From DATLFA01 sp035525225 (GTDB taxonomy: Bacteria > Actinomycetota > Acidimicrobiia > Acidimicrobiales > WLNW01), in the NCBI GenBank assembly GCA_035525225.1, contig DATLFA010000010.1:178784-242783 (forward strand): DNA of 64,000 nt, written 5' to 3'. The position numbers and the translations under genes are program-made. A model generated the notes under the pieces. The model did no database searches, was not told the DNA's origin, and saw only the letters and a list, made by a program, of their open reading frames with translations. Below, piece by piece: positions 8,248 through 16,766 of the stretch; within the stretch, counting starts at the first letter, position 1, and each line of letters opens with the position of its first letter.

Positions 8248-9882
8248 ATGCGGGAGCCGACGAACGACGTCGAAGTCGAGCGCGATGTGAAGGTGCCGGC
8301 GGCTGACGGCACAGTGCTGTTGACCGATATCTACCATCCGGTCGGCGTCACCGACGCGCCGACGCTGCTCGAGCGCACGCCATACGGCCGCCTCGGAGTG
8401 GCCACAGGGACAGGTCAGGAGTTCGCGGCGCGCGGGTACCGCTACGTGCTGCAGGCGTGCCGCGGCACCGACGGCTCGGGAGGGTCGCACAGCTATTTCG
8501 CCGAAGCGCCCGATGGTCGCGCCACCGCGGACTGGATTGCCGAACAACCGTGGTTCGACGGACGGCTCGGATCGTACGGCGCGAGCTACATGGGCTTCAC
8601 ACAATGGGCGCTCGGGTCGACGAAGCCACCACATCTCAAAGCGATGGCGATCGCACTCTCGACGTCGGTCCGCACGTACTCGTGGTACCCCGGCGGCTCA
8701 CTCGCGCTCGAAGTCATCATCCCGTGGGACCTCGGTGCCGTGCGATTCAACAAGCCGGCGTCGGCCGCGACGCTCACCGAGATCTCGCCCGAGTCCATCG
8801 CGCGGTACATGGCGGAGCTGCGCGCCGCGTTCGACCATCTGCCGTTAGGTGACGTGATCCGCCACATGACCGGCGAGGACCTCGGCCTCTTCAATGAACA
8901 ACTCGATCATGCGGGTGTCGACGACGCGTTCTGGGCGCCGGTCAACTTTCGCAAGTTCTTGTCCGATTGGACCGTGCCCACGCTCCTCGTCGACGGATGG
9001 CACGACTATCCCTTGCCGGGCGTCTGCGACGACTACTGCGCGTTACGCGATGCCGGCACACCCGTACGGCTTCGCATCGGCGCCGGCGGACATATCGGCG
9101 GGGGAGGCGAAGGCGGCATGACCGACGCGCCGCTCGAATGGTTCGACACCTATCTGCTCGAACAGCCTGACCTCGTGAAGGCGCGACAGCGGCAACGCCC
9201 GGTGACCGTGCACGTTCAGGGACACGGGGGAGAGTGGCGCGATCTGGACGATTGGCCGCCACCAACGTCCGTGCCGACGCGTTGGTACCTCCATGGTGCC
9301 GGTCGACTCACCACCGACGAACCGTCGTCGGCCGACGAACCAGACGCATACCGCTATGACCCTGCCGAGCCGACGCCGGCATTCGGTGGTATCGGAATGC
9401 TCACCGGCGGCGCGGTCGACAACCGCCCGCTGGAAGCGCGCGCTGATGTATTGGTCTACACGAGTGACGTGCTCGCGGAGTCGCTCACCGTGATCGGACC
9501 GGTGTCGGCCGAGCTGTTCGTGAGTTCGAGCCTCGAGCACACCGACTTCTTCGTACGCCTCTGCGATGTACATCCTGACGGGCAGTCGTTCAACGTTTGC
9601 GACGGCCTTCAACGCGTCGATCCGTCGATGATCGCGCGCGATGACGATGGCGTGTTCCGGGTATCGGTCTCGGTCTGGCCCACCGGCCATCGCTTCGCGG
9701 CGAGCCATCGCATCCGCGTGCTGGTGTCGAGTGGCGCGCATCCCGTTTACGCACGCAACCTCGGCACAGGCGAGCCCTACGCCAGCGCGACCGCGATGCG
9801 CTCAGCCGATCAACGCGTGTACCACCAACCGAATCGACTTTCGGCGATCACCTTGCCGCACTTCGCCGAGCCGCAGGGTTGA
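8248..9882 (+). CDS. CocE/NonD family hydrolase (X-Pro dipeptidyl-peptidase-like esterase)
   Basis: 544 residues. N-terminal alpha/beta-hydrolase domain with the nucleophile motif GSYGASYMGF (Ser near residue 115), an acid in LLVDGWHDY near 250 and a likely catalytic His in GAGGHIGG near 275. The C-terminal third (from about 370) is the jelly-roll domain of the S15/CocE family, with PVSAELFVSSS. These enzymes cleave esters or acyl-peptides; cocaine esterase is the best known member. The start is supported by GGGGAGG. It overlaps the epoxide hydrolase region by a few bases, so the two are cotranscribed. No signal peptide seen. Confidence 0.88.
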   Translation: MREPTNDVEVERDVKVPAADGTVLLTDIYHPVGVTDAPTLLERTPYGRLGVATGTGQEFAARGYRYVLQACRGTDGSGGSHSYFAEAPDGRATADWIAEQPWFDGRLGSYGASYMGFTQWALGSTKPPHLKAMAIALSTSVRTYSWYPGGSLALEVIIPWDLGAVRFNKPASAATLTEISPESIARYMAELRAAFDHLPLGDVIRHMTGEDLGLFNEQLDHAGVDDAFWAPVNFRKFLSDWTVPTLLVDGWHDYPLPGVCDDYCALRDAGTPVRLRIGAGGHIGGGGEGGMTDAPLEWFDTYLLEQPDLVKARQRQRPVTVHVQGHGGEWRDLDDWPPPTSVPTRWYLHGAGRLTTDEPSSADEPDAYRYDPAEPTPAFGGIGMLTGGAVDNRPLEARADVLVYTSDVLAESLTVIGPVSAELFVSSSLEHTDFFVRLCDVHPDGQSFNVCDGLQRVDPSMIARDDDGVFRVSVSVWPTGHRFAASHRIRVLVSSGAHPVYARNLGTGEPYASATAMRSADQRVYHQPNRLSAITLPHFAEPQG

Positions 9883-9884
9883 CG

Positions 9885-11033
9885 ATGATCGATCCGTTCG
9901 TAGTCGATGTTCCCGGCGAGGTCCTCACCGATCTACGCGATCGATTACGGGCCACCCGCTGGCCCGATCAGCTGCCGGGCACCGAATGGGACTATGGCAC
10001 CGACCTCGAATATCTGCGTGAGCTGTGTGAATACTGGGCCGACGGCTTCGACTGGCGGGCCGCCGAGCAACGGCTGAACAAGTGGCCGCAGTTCACAACT
10101 GAGATAGACGGACAACGCATCCACTTCATCCACGCACGAGCCGGACAACGCAACGCCGTGCCCCTGCTCGTGTTGCACGGGTGGCCGGGGTCGGTGGCCG
10201 AAATGCTGCCGATCATCGAGCTGTTACGTGACCCGACGAGTTTCGGCGACGACGGAGCAGGCTTCGATGTCGTGTGCGTCTCGCTGCCCGGCTTCGGTTT
10301 CTCCGGTCCGACGCGCGACACTGGCTGGCACGTGCGTCGCATTGCGGCGGCGATGGTAGAGCTGATGGCGCGACTCGGCTATGACCGCTTCGGTGCACTG
10401 GGGGGTGACTGGGGTGCCACGACGTGCAACTTCCTAGGCCTCGACTTTCCCGAGCGGCTGCACGGCATCTATTTGACGATGGCCGCAGCCGGACCGCCCG
10501 AGGGTTTCGACTTCTTGGAGCTGAACGACCGCGAGCGCGCATGGGTCACGGACAGTGCGGAGTTCTTCGTGCGTGATGCGGGGTACATGCAAATCCAGGG
10601 GACACGACCGCAGACACTCGCGTATGCGATGAATGATTCGCCGGCGGGACTTGCCGGCTGGATCGTGGAGAAGTTCCGCGGATGGTCGGACTGCAGCGGA
10701 GATCTCGAGTCGGCGATCAGCCGCGACGATTTGTTGACGAACATCACGATCTACTGGGTCACGCAAACCGCCAACTCCAGCTTCCGCATCTACCTCGAGA
10801 CCATGCGGGCCGGGCAGTTCCAGCCGATCGCCATCCGGATCGATGTGCCCACCGGGTGCGCGATCTTTCCGAAGGAAGTCGTGAGGTCACCGCGCGCTTG
10901 GGCCGAGCTGGCGTGGGATCTGCGCCACTGGACGGAGATGCCCAAGGGAGGGCATTTCCCGGCGCTCGAAGTCCCCGAGCTCTTGGCTCCCGACGTGCAC
11001 CGGTTCTTCCGGGCCCTTCCGCCCGTTCAATAG
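9885..11033 (+). CDS. Epoxide hydrolase (EHN-domain alpha/beta hydrolase)
   Basis: 382 residues. The N-terminus (FVVDVPGEVLTDLRDRLRATRWPD) is the EHN lid domain found in microsomal-type epoxide hydrolases. The core has the oxyanion motif LHGWPGS near residue 100, the nucleophile elbow GGDWGAT with Asp near 172, and the C-terminal His in KGGHFPALE near 355. It opens epoxides to diols. ATG at 9885 was taken; a TTG at 9879 that overlaps the previous stop is the alternative. Coupled directly behind the CocE hydrolase, which suggests that both act on one xenobiotic or lipid-derived substrate. Confidence 0.88.
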   Translation: MIDPFVVDVPGEVLTDLRDRLRATRWPDQLPGTEWDYGTDLEYLRELCEYWADGFDWRAAEQRLNKWPQFTTEIDGQRIHFIHARAGQRNAVPLLVLHGWPGSVAEMLPIIELLRDPTSFGDDGAGFDVVCVSLPGFGFSGPTRDTGWHVRRIAAAMVELMARLGYDRFGALGGDWGATTCNFLGLDFPERLHGIYLTMAAAGPPEGFDFLELNDRERAWVTDSAEFFVRDAGYMQIQGTRPQTLAYAMNDSPAGLAGWIVEKFRGWSDCSGDLESAISRDDLLTNITIYWVTQTANSSFRIYLETMRAGQFQPIAIRIDVPTGCAIFPKEVVRSPRAWAELAWDLRHWTEMPKGGHFPALEVPELLAPDVHRFFRALPPVQ

Positions 11034-11119
11034 GTCATGCGGCTCATTTCGGTCAGCTCATTTCTCGAGAATTTGGCTGCGCACGGTCAGAACGCGGCAA
11101 GGTCCTCCGATGGGAGGCC

Positions 11120-11329
11120 ATGCGGAATCTTTCGTTCTACGTGCTCAGCAACGATGCAACCGGTACGGACAACGAATACGCGAGTCTCGATGCGGCGCTC
11201 GACGCAGTCGATCTCACCGTTGGCGAGCGTGAGCACTGGGCAATTCATGAATTTCTCTCCGACTCGATTGCACGGTGGGTCACCGATGGGTGCGGCACCA
11301 CATCACTTCAGGTGACCGCATCGAGTTGA
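11120..11329 (+). CDS. Small hypothetical protein
   Basis: 69 residues with a regular amino-acid mix (MRNLSFYVLSNDATGTDNEYASLDAAL at the start, no longer motif recognised) and a GGGAGG sequence very close to the ATG. The frame is open further upstream, inside the epoxide hydrolase, but only as a shadow. No signal peptide or membrane span. Its position just before hemerythrin and HiPIP-like genes may be chance. Function unknown. Confidence 0.5.
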   Translation: MRNLSFYVLSNDATGTDNEYASLDAALDAVDLTVGEREHWAIHEFLSDSIARWVTDGCGTTSLQVTASS

Positions 11330-11443
11330 GCGAAGGCGACTGCGCTCTTCGAGAGTGGCGTCGGTGATGTCGCGTCACGGGTCGCGCGGTTTCCTGCGAA
11401 TCCCGTTCGGGTACTTCACGGCGGTGAAGGTGAAGGAACCGCG

Positions 11444-11899
11444 ATGGATGTCCTCGAACAGTTGATCATCGAACACCGCGTTGTCACGGCGCTGCTTGCG
11501 CGTTTGGAAGCCGTCGACCGATCTTCGCGCAATCATGCACTCACGGAATTGGTCGACGCACTGTCGACACACATGGAAGTCGAAGAACGAGCAGTGCATC
11601 CCATCATCGAGGCTTGTCTCGGGAGGCACGCCGCAACCGGCGCCGACGAAGAACACGACAATGTACGACATGCGCTCTCGAAGCTGTCCGAGCTCTTCGA
11701 TGACGACGATCCTTTTGCGGGTGCCCTGGCAGAGCTGACGGGCGATTTCTGCGAACACGTCGCCGGCGAGGAGCAGATCCTGTTTCCCGCATTGCTCGGC
11801 AGTGCACCCTCGGAGATCGCCGAACTCGGCGACGCCCACCAGTTGGAGGAGCGCGTCAAATCGGAGCTTGCGGTAGAAGGCTTCGGCGGGAGCTACTAG
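11444..11899 (+). CDS. Hemerythrin (HHE-domain) protein
   Basis: 151 residues, a four-helix HHE cation-binding domain. Diiron ligands appear as LIIEHR (residue about 10), STHMEVEERAVHPI (about 46-57), EEHDNVRH (about 72) and CEHVAGEEQILFP (about 106-116). Such single-domain proteins bind oxygen, nitric oxide or iron and often serve oxidative or nitrosative stress defence. An AAGGAA site precedes the ATG. It is followed 9 bp later by the HiPIP-like gene, pointing to a small redox operon. Confidence 0.9.
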   Translation: MDVLEQLIIEHRVVTALLARLEAVDRSSRNHALTELVDALSTHMEVEERAVHPIIEACLGRHAATGADEEHDNVRHALSKLSELFDDDDPFAGALAELTGDFCEHVAGEEQILFPALLGSAPSEIAELGDAHQLEERVKSELAVEGFGGSY

Positions 11900-11908
11900 C
11901 TTCACGCG

Positions 11909-12154
11909 ATGTCCGACTACGTGATACCACCGCCCGAACCGAAGGAAATCGACGAGAAACTTTCGATGCAGTTACGGATTTTGTCGTCGAACGCCGTGTT
12001 GAAAGGTGTCCCGTCGGGTGAGGAGAAGTGCGAGAACTGCCTGTACTACCTCGAGCCGACGGCGCTGATCTCGTATTGCTGGCACTCGAAGCTGCGCATT
12101 CTCGTAGGCGCTCAGTGGTGGTGTCAGTGGTGGGAAGCGATTGCGGACGAGTAA
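11909..12154 (+). CDS. HiPIP-like [4Fe-4S] cluster protein
   Basis: 81 residues with four Cys spaced C41-x2-C44-x12-C57-x14-C72. The end, VGAQWWCQWW, follows the high-potential iron-sulfur protein signature (Cys, 6-9 residues, aliphatic, three residues, Gly, aromatic, Cys, two residues, aromatic) except that the Gly is Trp. The CENCLYY start of the cluster region is also HiPIP-like. Unlike classical HiPIPs it has no Tat signal, so it should be cytoplasmic. It is 9 bp behind the hemerythrin gene. The cluster type is inferred from spacing alone. Confidence 0.6.
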   Translation: MSDYVIPPPEPKEIDEKLSMQLRILSSNAVLKGVPSGEEKCENCLYYLEPTALISYCWHSKLRILVGAQWWCQWWEAIADE

Positions 12155-12197
12155 TTCATACGCACTGCCTGCGAATAAAGCCTCGGCGGGGGCTGCG

Positions 12198-12635
12198 CTA
12201 TCCGGCGTTAGTACTCAGCCAGTCCTCAGCGGAACCACCAAGACCCTCGTCGACGATCGTGCGAACACGGTCCTCGTCCGCCCGGATCACGTGCGAATAA
12301 GTGCGGAGGAGCGTCCCCACGTCGTGGCCGAGACGTTCAGCGACTAGGGCAGGCGAGACACCCGCCGAGAGGAGCACGCTGGCGTGATGGTGCCTGAGGT
12401 CGTGCCACGTCGCCCGCACGTTGGCCCGCTTGGCCGCTACCCGAAAACGTTCCGACAGGGAAGCACGCCCAGTCGGCTTGCCGCCACGATGAAACAGCAA
12501 GCCATCCGCTCCTAGTCCGAATGTTGCCACGTGGGCGCTCAGACTGTCGACGACGAGCGGCGAGAGTGCGATCGTGCGGTACCCGGCCTTCGACTTCGGC
12601 ACCGCGAAGGTGGGCGCCCCAGTCGATGGCGTCAA
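12198..12635 (-). pseudogene. Tyrosine integrase, C-terminal fragment cut by an insertion sequence
   Basis: The remaining 145 residues are the catalytic half of a phage-type site-specific recombinase: PKSKAGYRTI, then HDLRHHHAS (the H-x-x-R box), LGHDVGTLLRTYSHV (the His and the nucleophilic Tyr). The first catalytic Arg and the N-terminal arm-binding domain are absent; an in-frame stop occurs right at the edge of the IS (about 12641). The only usable start is a TTG. The fragment therefore marks an old integrated element whose integrase was broken by IS activity. It should be inactive. Confidence 0.8.
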
Positions 12636-12645
12636 CAGTTAACGG

Positions 12646-12663
12646 CAATACCGTTCAGTTAAG
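12646..12663 (+). repeat. Left terminal inverted repeat of the IS4 element
   Basis: 18-base end of the IS, reverse complement of the right end with one mismatch. It abuts the truncated integrase and lies 24 bp before the transposase start, so it probably also contains the transposase promoter. Confidence 0.8.
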
Positions 12664-12687
12664 ACTACAGGGGTGTAGTTTGGTGGG

Positions 12688-13899
12688 GTGCCACGTACTG
12701 GATGGAAGAAGCCGGATTCCGAGCGGCGGTTGTCGGATTTGGTGTCGGTTGGTGTGTTGACTCGGACCTTTCCGCGGGTGTTGGTTGATGAGGTGATCGC
12801 GGAGTGTGATCGCACCGAGGTTCGGCATCGGTCGTTGCCGGCGCAGACGATGGCGTATTTCGCGATTGGGATGGCGTTGCATTCGGAGGGGTCCTACGAG
12901 GACGTGTTGTCGTTGTTGACCGATGGGCTGTCGTGGTCGTCGGGCGATGTTGAGCCGCAGAAGTTGCCGTCGAAGTCGGCGATCTTTCAGGCTCGGGCTC
13001 GGTTGGGTTTCGAACCGGTCGAGGCGTTGTTTCGTCGGGTGGCGCGCCCGTTGGCGGCCGCTGGGGTGCCGGGCGCGTGGTTGGCGGGGCGACGGCTGGT
13101 GGCGATCGATGGGCTGTGTCTTGATGTGGCCGACACGGGCGACAACGCCGAGTGGTTCGGGCGTCCTGGGGTGAACAAAGGTGAGCAGGCCGCGTTCCCT
13201 CAGGCCCGTGTCGTTGCGCTTGTCGAGTGCGGGACCCACACGATGATCGACGCGGTCGTCGGGCCTTACACAACAGCAGAGAACACGCTGGCGCGTGATG
13301 TGATTGCGAGGCTCGAGCCGGCAATGTTGGTGCTCGCGGATCGCGGTTTCTGCGGATTTCCGTTGTGGTCACGCGCTGCTGCTACAGGAGCGGATCTGTT
13401 GTGGCGGGCGATGCCGAACATGAAACCCCGCTACCTCGAAACGCTCGATGATGGGTCATGGTTGGCCGAACTACGGCCTTCGGGCAACGCGGGGCGTCAC
13501 GCCGCCCCGTTGTTGATCAGAGTGATCGACTACCACATCGACGACGGGCGCGACAACGATGAGGTCTACCGGTTGTTCACCACGATCGTTGATCCCGGCG
13601 AGGCCTCAGCGATCGAACTCGCACACGCCTACGCGCAACGATGGGAGATCGAGAACACCTTCGACGAGCTCAAGACCCATCAGCGCGGACCGCGAATGGT
13701 GCTGCGATCGAAGTCACCCGAGCTCGTGCTGCAGGAAATCTGGGGACATTTGTGCTGCCACTACGCGATACGCACGCTGATGTTCGAAGCAGCGCACGAC
13801 GCCAACGTCGATCCTGACCGGGTCAGCTTCGTCGCTGCCCTTCGCATCGCGCGCCGCTCGATCTCAGCGACGCGCGATTTTCCCCCCTCACAGCACTGA
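12688..13899 (+). CDS. IS4-family transposase, frameshifted near its C-terminus
   Basis: 403 residues in the open frame. An IS4 N-terminal domain (about 1-110) is followed by the DDE domain; the family signature Y-x2-R-x3-E-x6-K is present as YAQRWEIENTFDELK near residue 315, and DRGF gives a catalytic Asp. The frame stops at 13899, but the next frame continues with a typical transposase tail (NPRLIKRKMPRWHVKR) to a TGA at 14081-14083 inside the right inverted repeat. One extra base in the run TTTTCCCCCC (13878-13887) explains this. The full protein would be about 460 residues. Either a sequencing indel, a dead copy or, less likely, programmed frameshifting. Confidence 0.85.
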   Translation: MPRTGWKKPDSERRLSDLVSVGVLTRTFPRVLVDEVIAECDRTEVRHRSLPAQTMAYFAIGMALHSEGSYEDVLSLLTDGLSWSSGDVEPQKLPSKSAIFQARARLGFEPVEALFRRVARPLAAAGVPGAWLAGRRLVAIDGLCLDVADTGDNAEWFGRPGVNKGEQAAFPQARVVALVECGTHTMIDAVVGPYTTAENTLARDVIARLEPAMLVLADRGFCGFPLWSRAAATGADLLWRAMPNMKPRYLETLDDGSWLAELRPSGNAGRHAAPLLIRVIDYHIDDGRDNDEVYRLFTTIVDPGEASAIELAHAYAQRWEIENTFDELKTHQRGPRMVLRSKSPELVLQEIWGHLCCHYAIRTLMFEAAHDANVDPDRVSFVAALRIARRSISATRDFPPSQH

Positions 13900-14074
13900 T
13901 CACGGATGGCGCCACGCCATTGTGCTGCTATGCCGCCGGCTGAACCCACACCGGCGACGGCGAGCGAACCCGAGACTCATCAAACGCAAAATGCCCCGCT
14001 GGCACGTCAAGCGAGCACGCCATCACGACTGGCCGCAACCCGACGAACGACCACCCAGAGCAACCATCCGGCCG

Positions 14075-14092
14075 CCTAACTGAACGGTATTG
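14075..14092 (-). repeat. Right terminal inverted repeat of the IS4 element
   Basis: 18-base right end; it contains the true transposase stop codon (14081-14083, other frame). Matches the left end in 17 of 18 positions. Confidence 0.8.
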
Positions 14093-14279
14093 GGGAAAAC
14101 GGTGGTCTCTGGTGAGATCGAATCCGAAGTGGATCCATGCCGTCGGCGTCGGCGCGGCTGACACCGACCGTGGAGGTGTTGCGCCACAGGTAGTCGTGCA
14201 GGATCGCCGCTCGGGTGTAGCGACCGTAACGGGGCAGTAGCCACACGAGGGGCCGCGGCAAGACCGCTGGGTCAAGCAT
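14093..14279 (-). pseudogene. DUF1353-like fragment next to the IS
   Basis: The minus strand reads PRPLVWLLPRYGRYTRAAILHDYLWR, followed by GVSRADADG. This matches the core of the DUF1353 family (VPR..WWLLPPxGRYxRAAxLHDxLY), common in phages and genomic islands. The upstream part has no good start, and the C-terminal part loses similarity where it enters the IS. It is a remnant of the same foreign element as the truncated integrase. Recognition is by pattern only. Confidence 0.55.
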
Positions 14280-14579
14280 TTCTGCCTATGTGTTGATCGA
14301 AGGAGCCGCCTACACAGACGCCCAGCGCTACCGTGTCTGCTGCCGTGCGCTGTACGCGCGTCGTTCGCGAGCAGTGTTCTTCGAGCGCACATCGGGCCGC
14401 CTCGATCTCGGCTGCGTCGAGAACAGTGGCGTCGAGTGACTGGAAGTACCGGCGACTGACCCTAGACCATTTATGTTCCCTCAGTTTCAGAATCCAGATG
14501 TGAACCTTTTACATCGCTGCTGCGTACTGGGGGGAACGGTCGAGTGACGACCGTCAAGCGACGACTTGAAGGAGGAGTC
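14280..14579. other. Intergenic stretch at the edge of the mobile-element scar
   Basis: No intact gene. A short open stretch on the plus strand (about 14286-14437) has no recognisable product. The last 80 bases before the hemoglobin gene are more AT-rich (around 14462-14515) and are the likely promoter region of that gene. Confidence 0.4.
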
Positions 14580-14966
14580 ATGACGGAGAAGACCCTTTAC
14601 GAGCGGCTTGGTGGCGTGAACGCCATCGCCACGGTGGTTGACCGCTTCAGTGACCAGATCGTCAAGAACCAGAAGCTCAATGTAAACCCGGCCCTCAAGG
14701 AGTGGAACAAGACTGGCCAGTTGCCCGGCCTCAAGTTCATGCGGACGCTCTGGCTTTGTCAACAGGCAGGAGGACCGTTTCAATACAGCGGCAAAGAACT
14801 GGGCGAGGCCCACGCGCTTTTGCACATCACCTCCGAGGAGTTCGACGAGGTTGGAGCCGAGATCGGCGCCGCGCTCGACCATTTCAAAGTGCCAGAGCGC
14901 GAAAAGCAGGACGTTTTGGCTGCCATCGTCGCACACAAGTATGAGGTGGTCGGCGCTACGAGGTAA
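14580..14966 (+). CDS. glbN: Group I truncated hemoglobin
   Basis: 128 residues, 2-on-2 globin of group I. The start MTEKTLYERLGG is the family N-terminus, the GGPFQY segment precedes the E/F region, and the proximal His lies in GEAHALLHIT. The B9-B10 pair, normally Phe-Tyr, is Phe-Ser (VDRFSDQIV), so the distal Tyr that stabilises bound oxygen or nitric oxide may be missing. GGAGG seven bases before the ATG fixes the start; a GTG further up (14544) lacks a site. Likely role is NO or O2 handling. Confidence 0.88.
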   Translation: MTEKTLYERLGGVNAIATVVDRFSDQIVKNQKLNVNPALKEWNKTGQLPGLKFMRTLWLCQQAGGPFQYSGKELGEAHALLHITSEEFDEVGAEIGAALDHFKVPEREKQDVLAAIVAHKYEVVGATR

Positions 14967-15595
14967 GAGCACCTGCTCCACGTCGCTTCTCTCCCACTGA
15001 GGCCATCGACCTGATGCGCCGTTGCCAAGCCGCGATCGCAGCCGCGCAAGCGAGCGCCTGACCTGGTCGCACCCGGGTAGCGTGCTCGTCATGGACTTGC
15101 CCCATACGTAGGACAAGATGCCGAACCGGGACACCGCACTCCGTAGCGAACACGCCTCCGAACCCTCGTGGATAGTCGCCTTGGCGCTCGTGGCGCAGGT
15201 GCGAGATCGTCCCCGGTTCGATTTGGCTCGAGGCAATGAACCGGGTCGAGGTCGCTGACCCTGACCCGGAATACGCGCCCCATCCGGTAGGCCTGGCGGG
15301 GCGCCCGCAAGGGAGTCTGGTTGATGTTGCGAGAACTTGCGCGCGGCGACGCGCGGGCTGCGGCTGCGGACGTTCTGGAAGTGGTCGACCCTGGCCACTC
15401 CGAGGCATTTCAGCGAAAAACGAAACCCCCGGGCCCGAGGGCCCGACCAGGGACAATGACTGCCCACGTGACAGAGGTGCGCGGCTCGCGTGGAGTCGGA
15501 GCGGAGCATTGCTCAACAATCCACATCTTCCGTCGATAGGGGAATGTGTCTGACGGTGGGGCTCAGATGGGGACGAGAACCATTTGTTGGAAGCC
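14967..15595. other. 629-bp stretch without a recognisable gene
   Basis: Both strands have open frames here but none with a credible start, ribosome-binding site or known motif; the minus-strand frames run on as shadows of the kinase gene. A GC-rich inverted stretch (CGGGCCC/GGGCCCG, about 15430-15447) could form a hairpin. It may be decayed DNA of the neighbouring mobile element plus the promoter of the kinase. Confidence 0.4.
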
Positions 15596-16762
15596 ATGAG
15601 CGCTGGCGACTTGCTATCGAACGAGAGCGTTGCCGCGACGCAGGTCGCTGCGGCCGCCGCGATCGCGATCCTCGACGAGCACGGACGCATACACGTCTCC
15701 CACGCTGCGGTGCAGGCGATGTTCGGATACACGTCGGATGAGCTTTCACTGCGCTCGTTCGACGACCTGCTCGTGGACGATCGACGAAGTAAGGAACCGG
15801 CCGAGCTCTGTCGTGTGATGCATGCCGACGGGCGCACATTCCTCGTGGAGGTCACATCGAGCCCGGTGGCTCTCCCCGGCGCTCTCCGTTCGGTCGTCGT
15901 GGTGGTCGATCGTTCCGCCCTCGAACTGGAGCTGCTGTTCGAGACCACGTTCGAAGCCGTGCCGCACGGGCTCGCGATCGTCGACCGACGAGAGGTGATC
16001 GTCCGAGCCAACGCGGAGCTGGCGGACACCGTCGGCAAATCGCCGGAGGCGCTTCGGGGGACGCGCCTCGACGCGAGCTCTAAGGTCGAGTTCATCCAAA
16101 TTGCCTCGCACGATCTCAAGTCACCGTTGCGTGGGGTCAGCGATTTGATCGAATGGATTTCCGAGGAGCTCGGCGACGACACCTCTGAGTCGGTGGCGAA
16201 CAACCTCGACAGGATACGCAGTCGTTTGGTACGGATGGATGTGCTCATCGACCAGCTCCTCGCGTATGCCCGCGTGGGGCGTAGCGTCGAAAGCAATCGG
16301 CTGATCCACATCACAGACCTGGTGAACGACGCGTTGGGCCTCGTCAACGTGCCTGACGAGTTCACCGTTACCGTCCACGTCGACGGCGCCCCTTTCGTCG
16401 GATCGCCGACGCCGTTGGAGACGGTCCTTCGCAACCTCCTGTCAAGCGCCGTGAAGCACCACGACCGACCCGACGGCGCGCTCATTGTGCGCGCCCGCGC
16501 GGTTGGTGAGGCGTGCCGCATCGAAGTGATCGACGACGGCCCTGAAGTCCCGGTGACCGACCACGCGCGGATCTTCCGGCTGTTCCAGACTGCGACCGCT
16601 CGCCCTTCGGAGAACGGCTGCCTGGGATTGGCAGTCTGCCGCCGGCTGTGCGAAAACGCACGGCGCGACCATCGAGATCGATGCCACACCCGGACGCGGA
16701 TCGACCTTCCTCGTCGAATGGCCGCTCGATGCAGCAGGCGACGTGTATGCAGACTGAGATGA
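15596..16762 (+). CDS. PAS-domain sensor histidine kinase, frameshifted at the C-terminus
   Basis: The open frame encodes PAS-like sensing segments (residues about 10-165, e.g. AMFGYTSDEL), a dimerisation box with the phospho-acceptor His (IASHDLKSPLRG, H172) and an ATPase domain with a degenerate N-box (NLLSSAVKHH), VIDDGPE and CLGLAVCRRL. After that the sequence turns to Arg-rich nonsense. One base removed from the A-run at 16653-16656 restores THGATIEIDATPGRGSTFLVEW with a stop at 16755-16757, the expected end of an HATPase domain. So the gene is frameshifted, or the base is an error. ATG 15596 is preferred; TTG 15584 is possible. No membrane span: a soluble kinase. Confidence 0.8.
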   Translation: MSAGDLLSNESVAATQVAAAAAIAILDEHGRIHVSHAAVQAMFGYTSDELSLRSFDDLLVDDRRSKEPAELCRVMHADGRTFLVEVTSSPVALPGALRSVVVVVDRSALELELLFETTFEAVPHGLAIVDRREVIVRANAELADTVGKSPEALRGTRLDASSKVEFIQIASHDLKSPLRGVSDLIEWISEELGDDTSESVANNLDRIRSRLVRMDVLIDQLLAYARVGRSVESNRLIHITDLVNDALGLVNVPDEFTVTVHVDGAPFVGSPTPLETVLRNLLSSAVKHHDRPDGALIVRARAVGEACRIEVIDDGPEVPVTDHARIFRLFQTATARPSENGCLGLAVCRRLCENARRDHRDRCHTRTRIDLPRRMAARCSRRRVCRLR

Positions 16763-16766
16763 CCTC

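Larger units (their letters stand above)
12646..14092 (+). mobile_element. IS4-family insertion sequence (about 1.45 kb)
   Basis: Bounded by imperfect terminal inverted repeats: left 12646-12663 and right 14075-14092, 17 of 18 bases matching (arm begins CAATACCGTTCAGTTA). It holds one transposase with the IS4 signature. No target-site duplication is visible in the flanks, and they carry unrelated gene fragments (integrase on the left, DUF1353 on the right), which suggests rearrangement or deletion through this IS. Confidence 0.85.

Noticed and set aside
7666..8634. The TTG-started amidohydrolase frame is open far upstream
   Set aside because: The extension crosses a plus-strand gene and the long palindrome, has no protein-like pattern, and the ribosome-binding site sits before the TTG.
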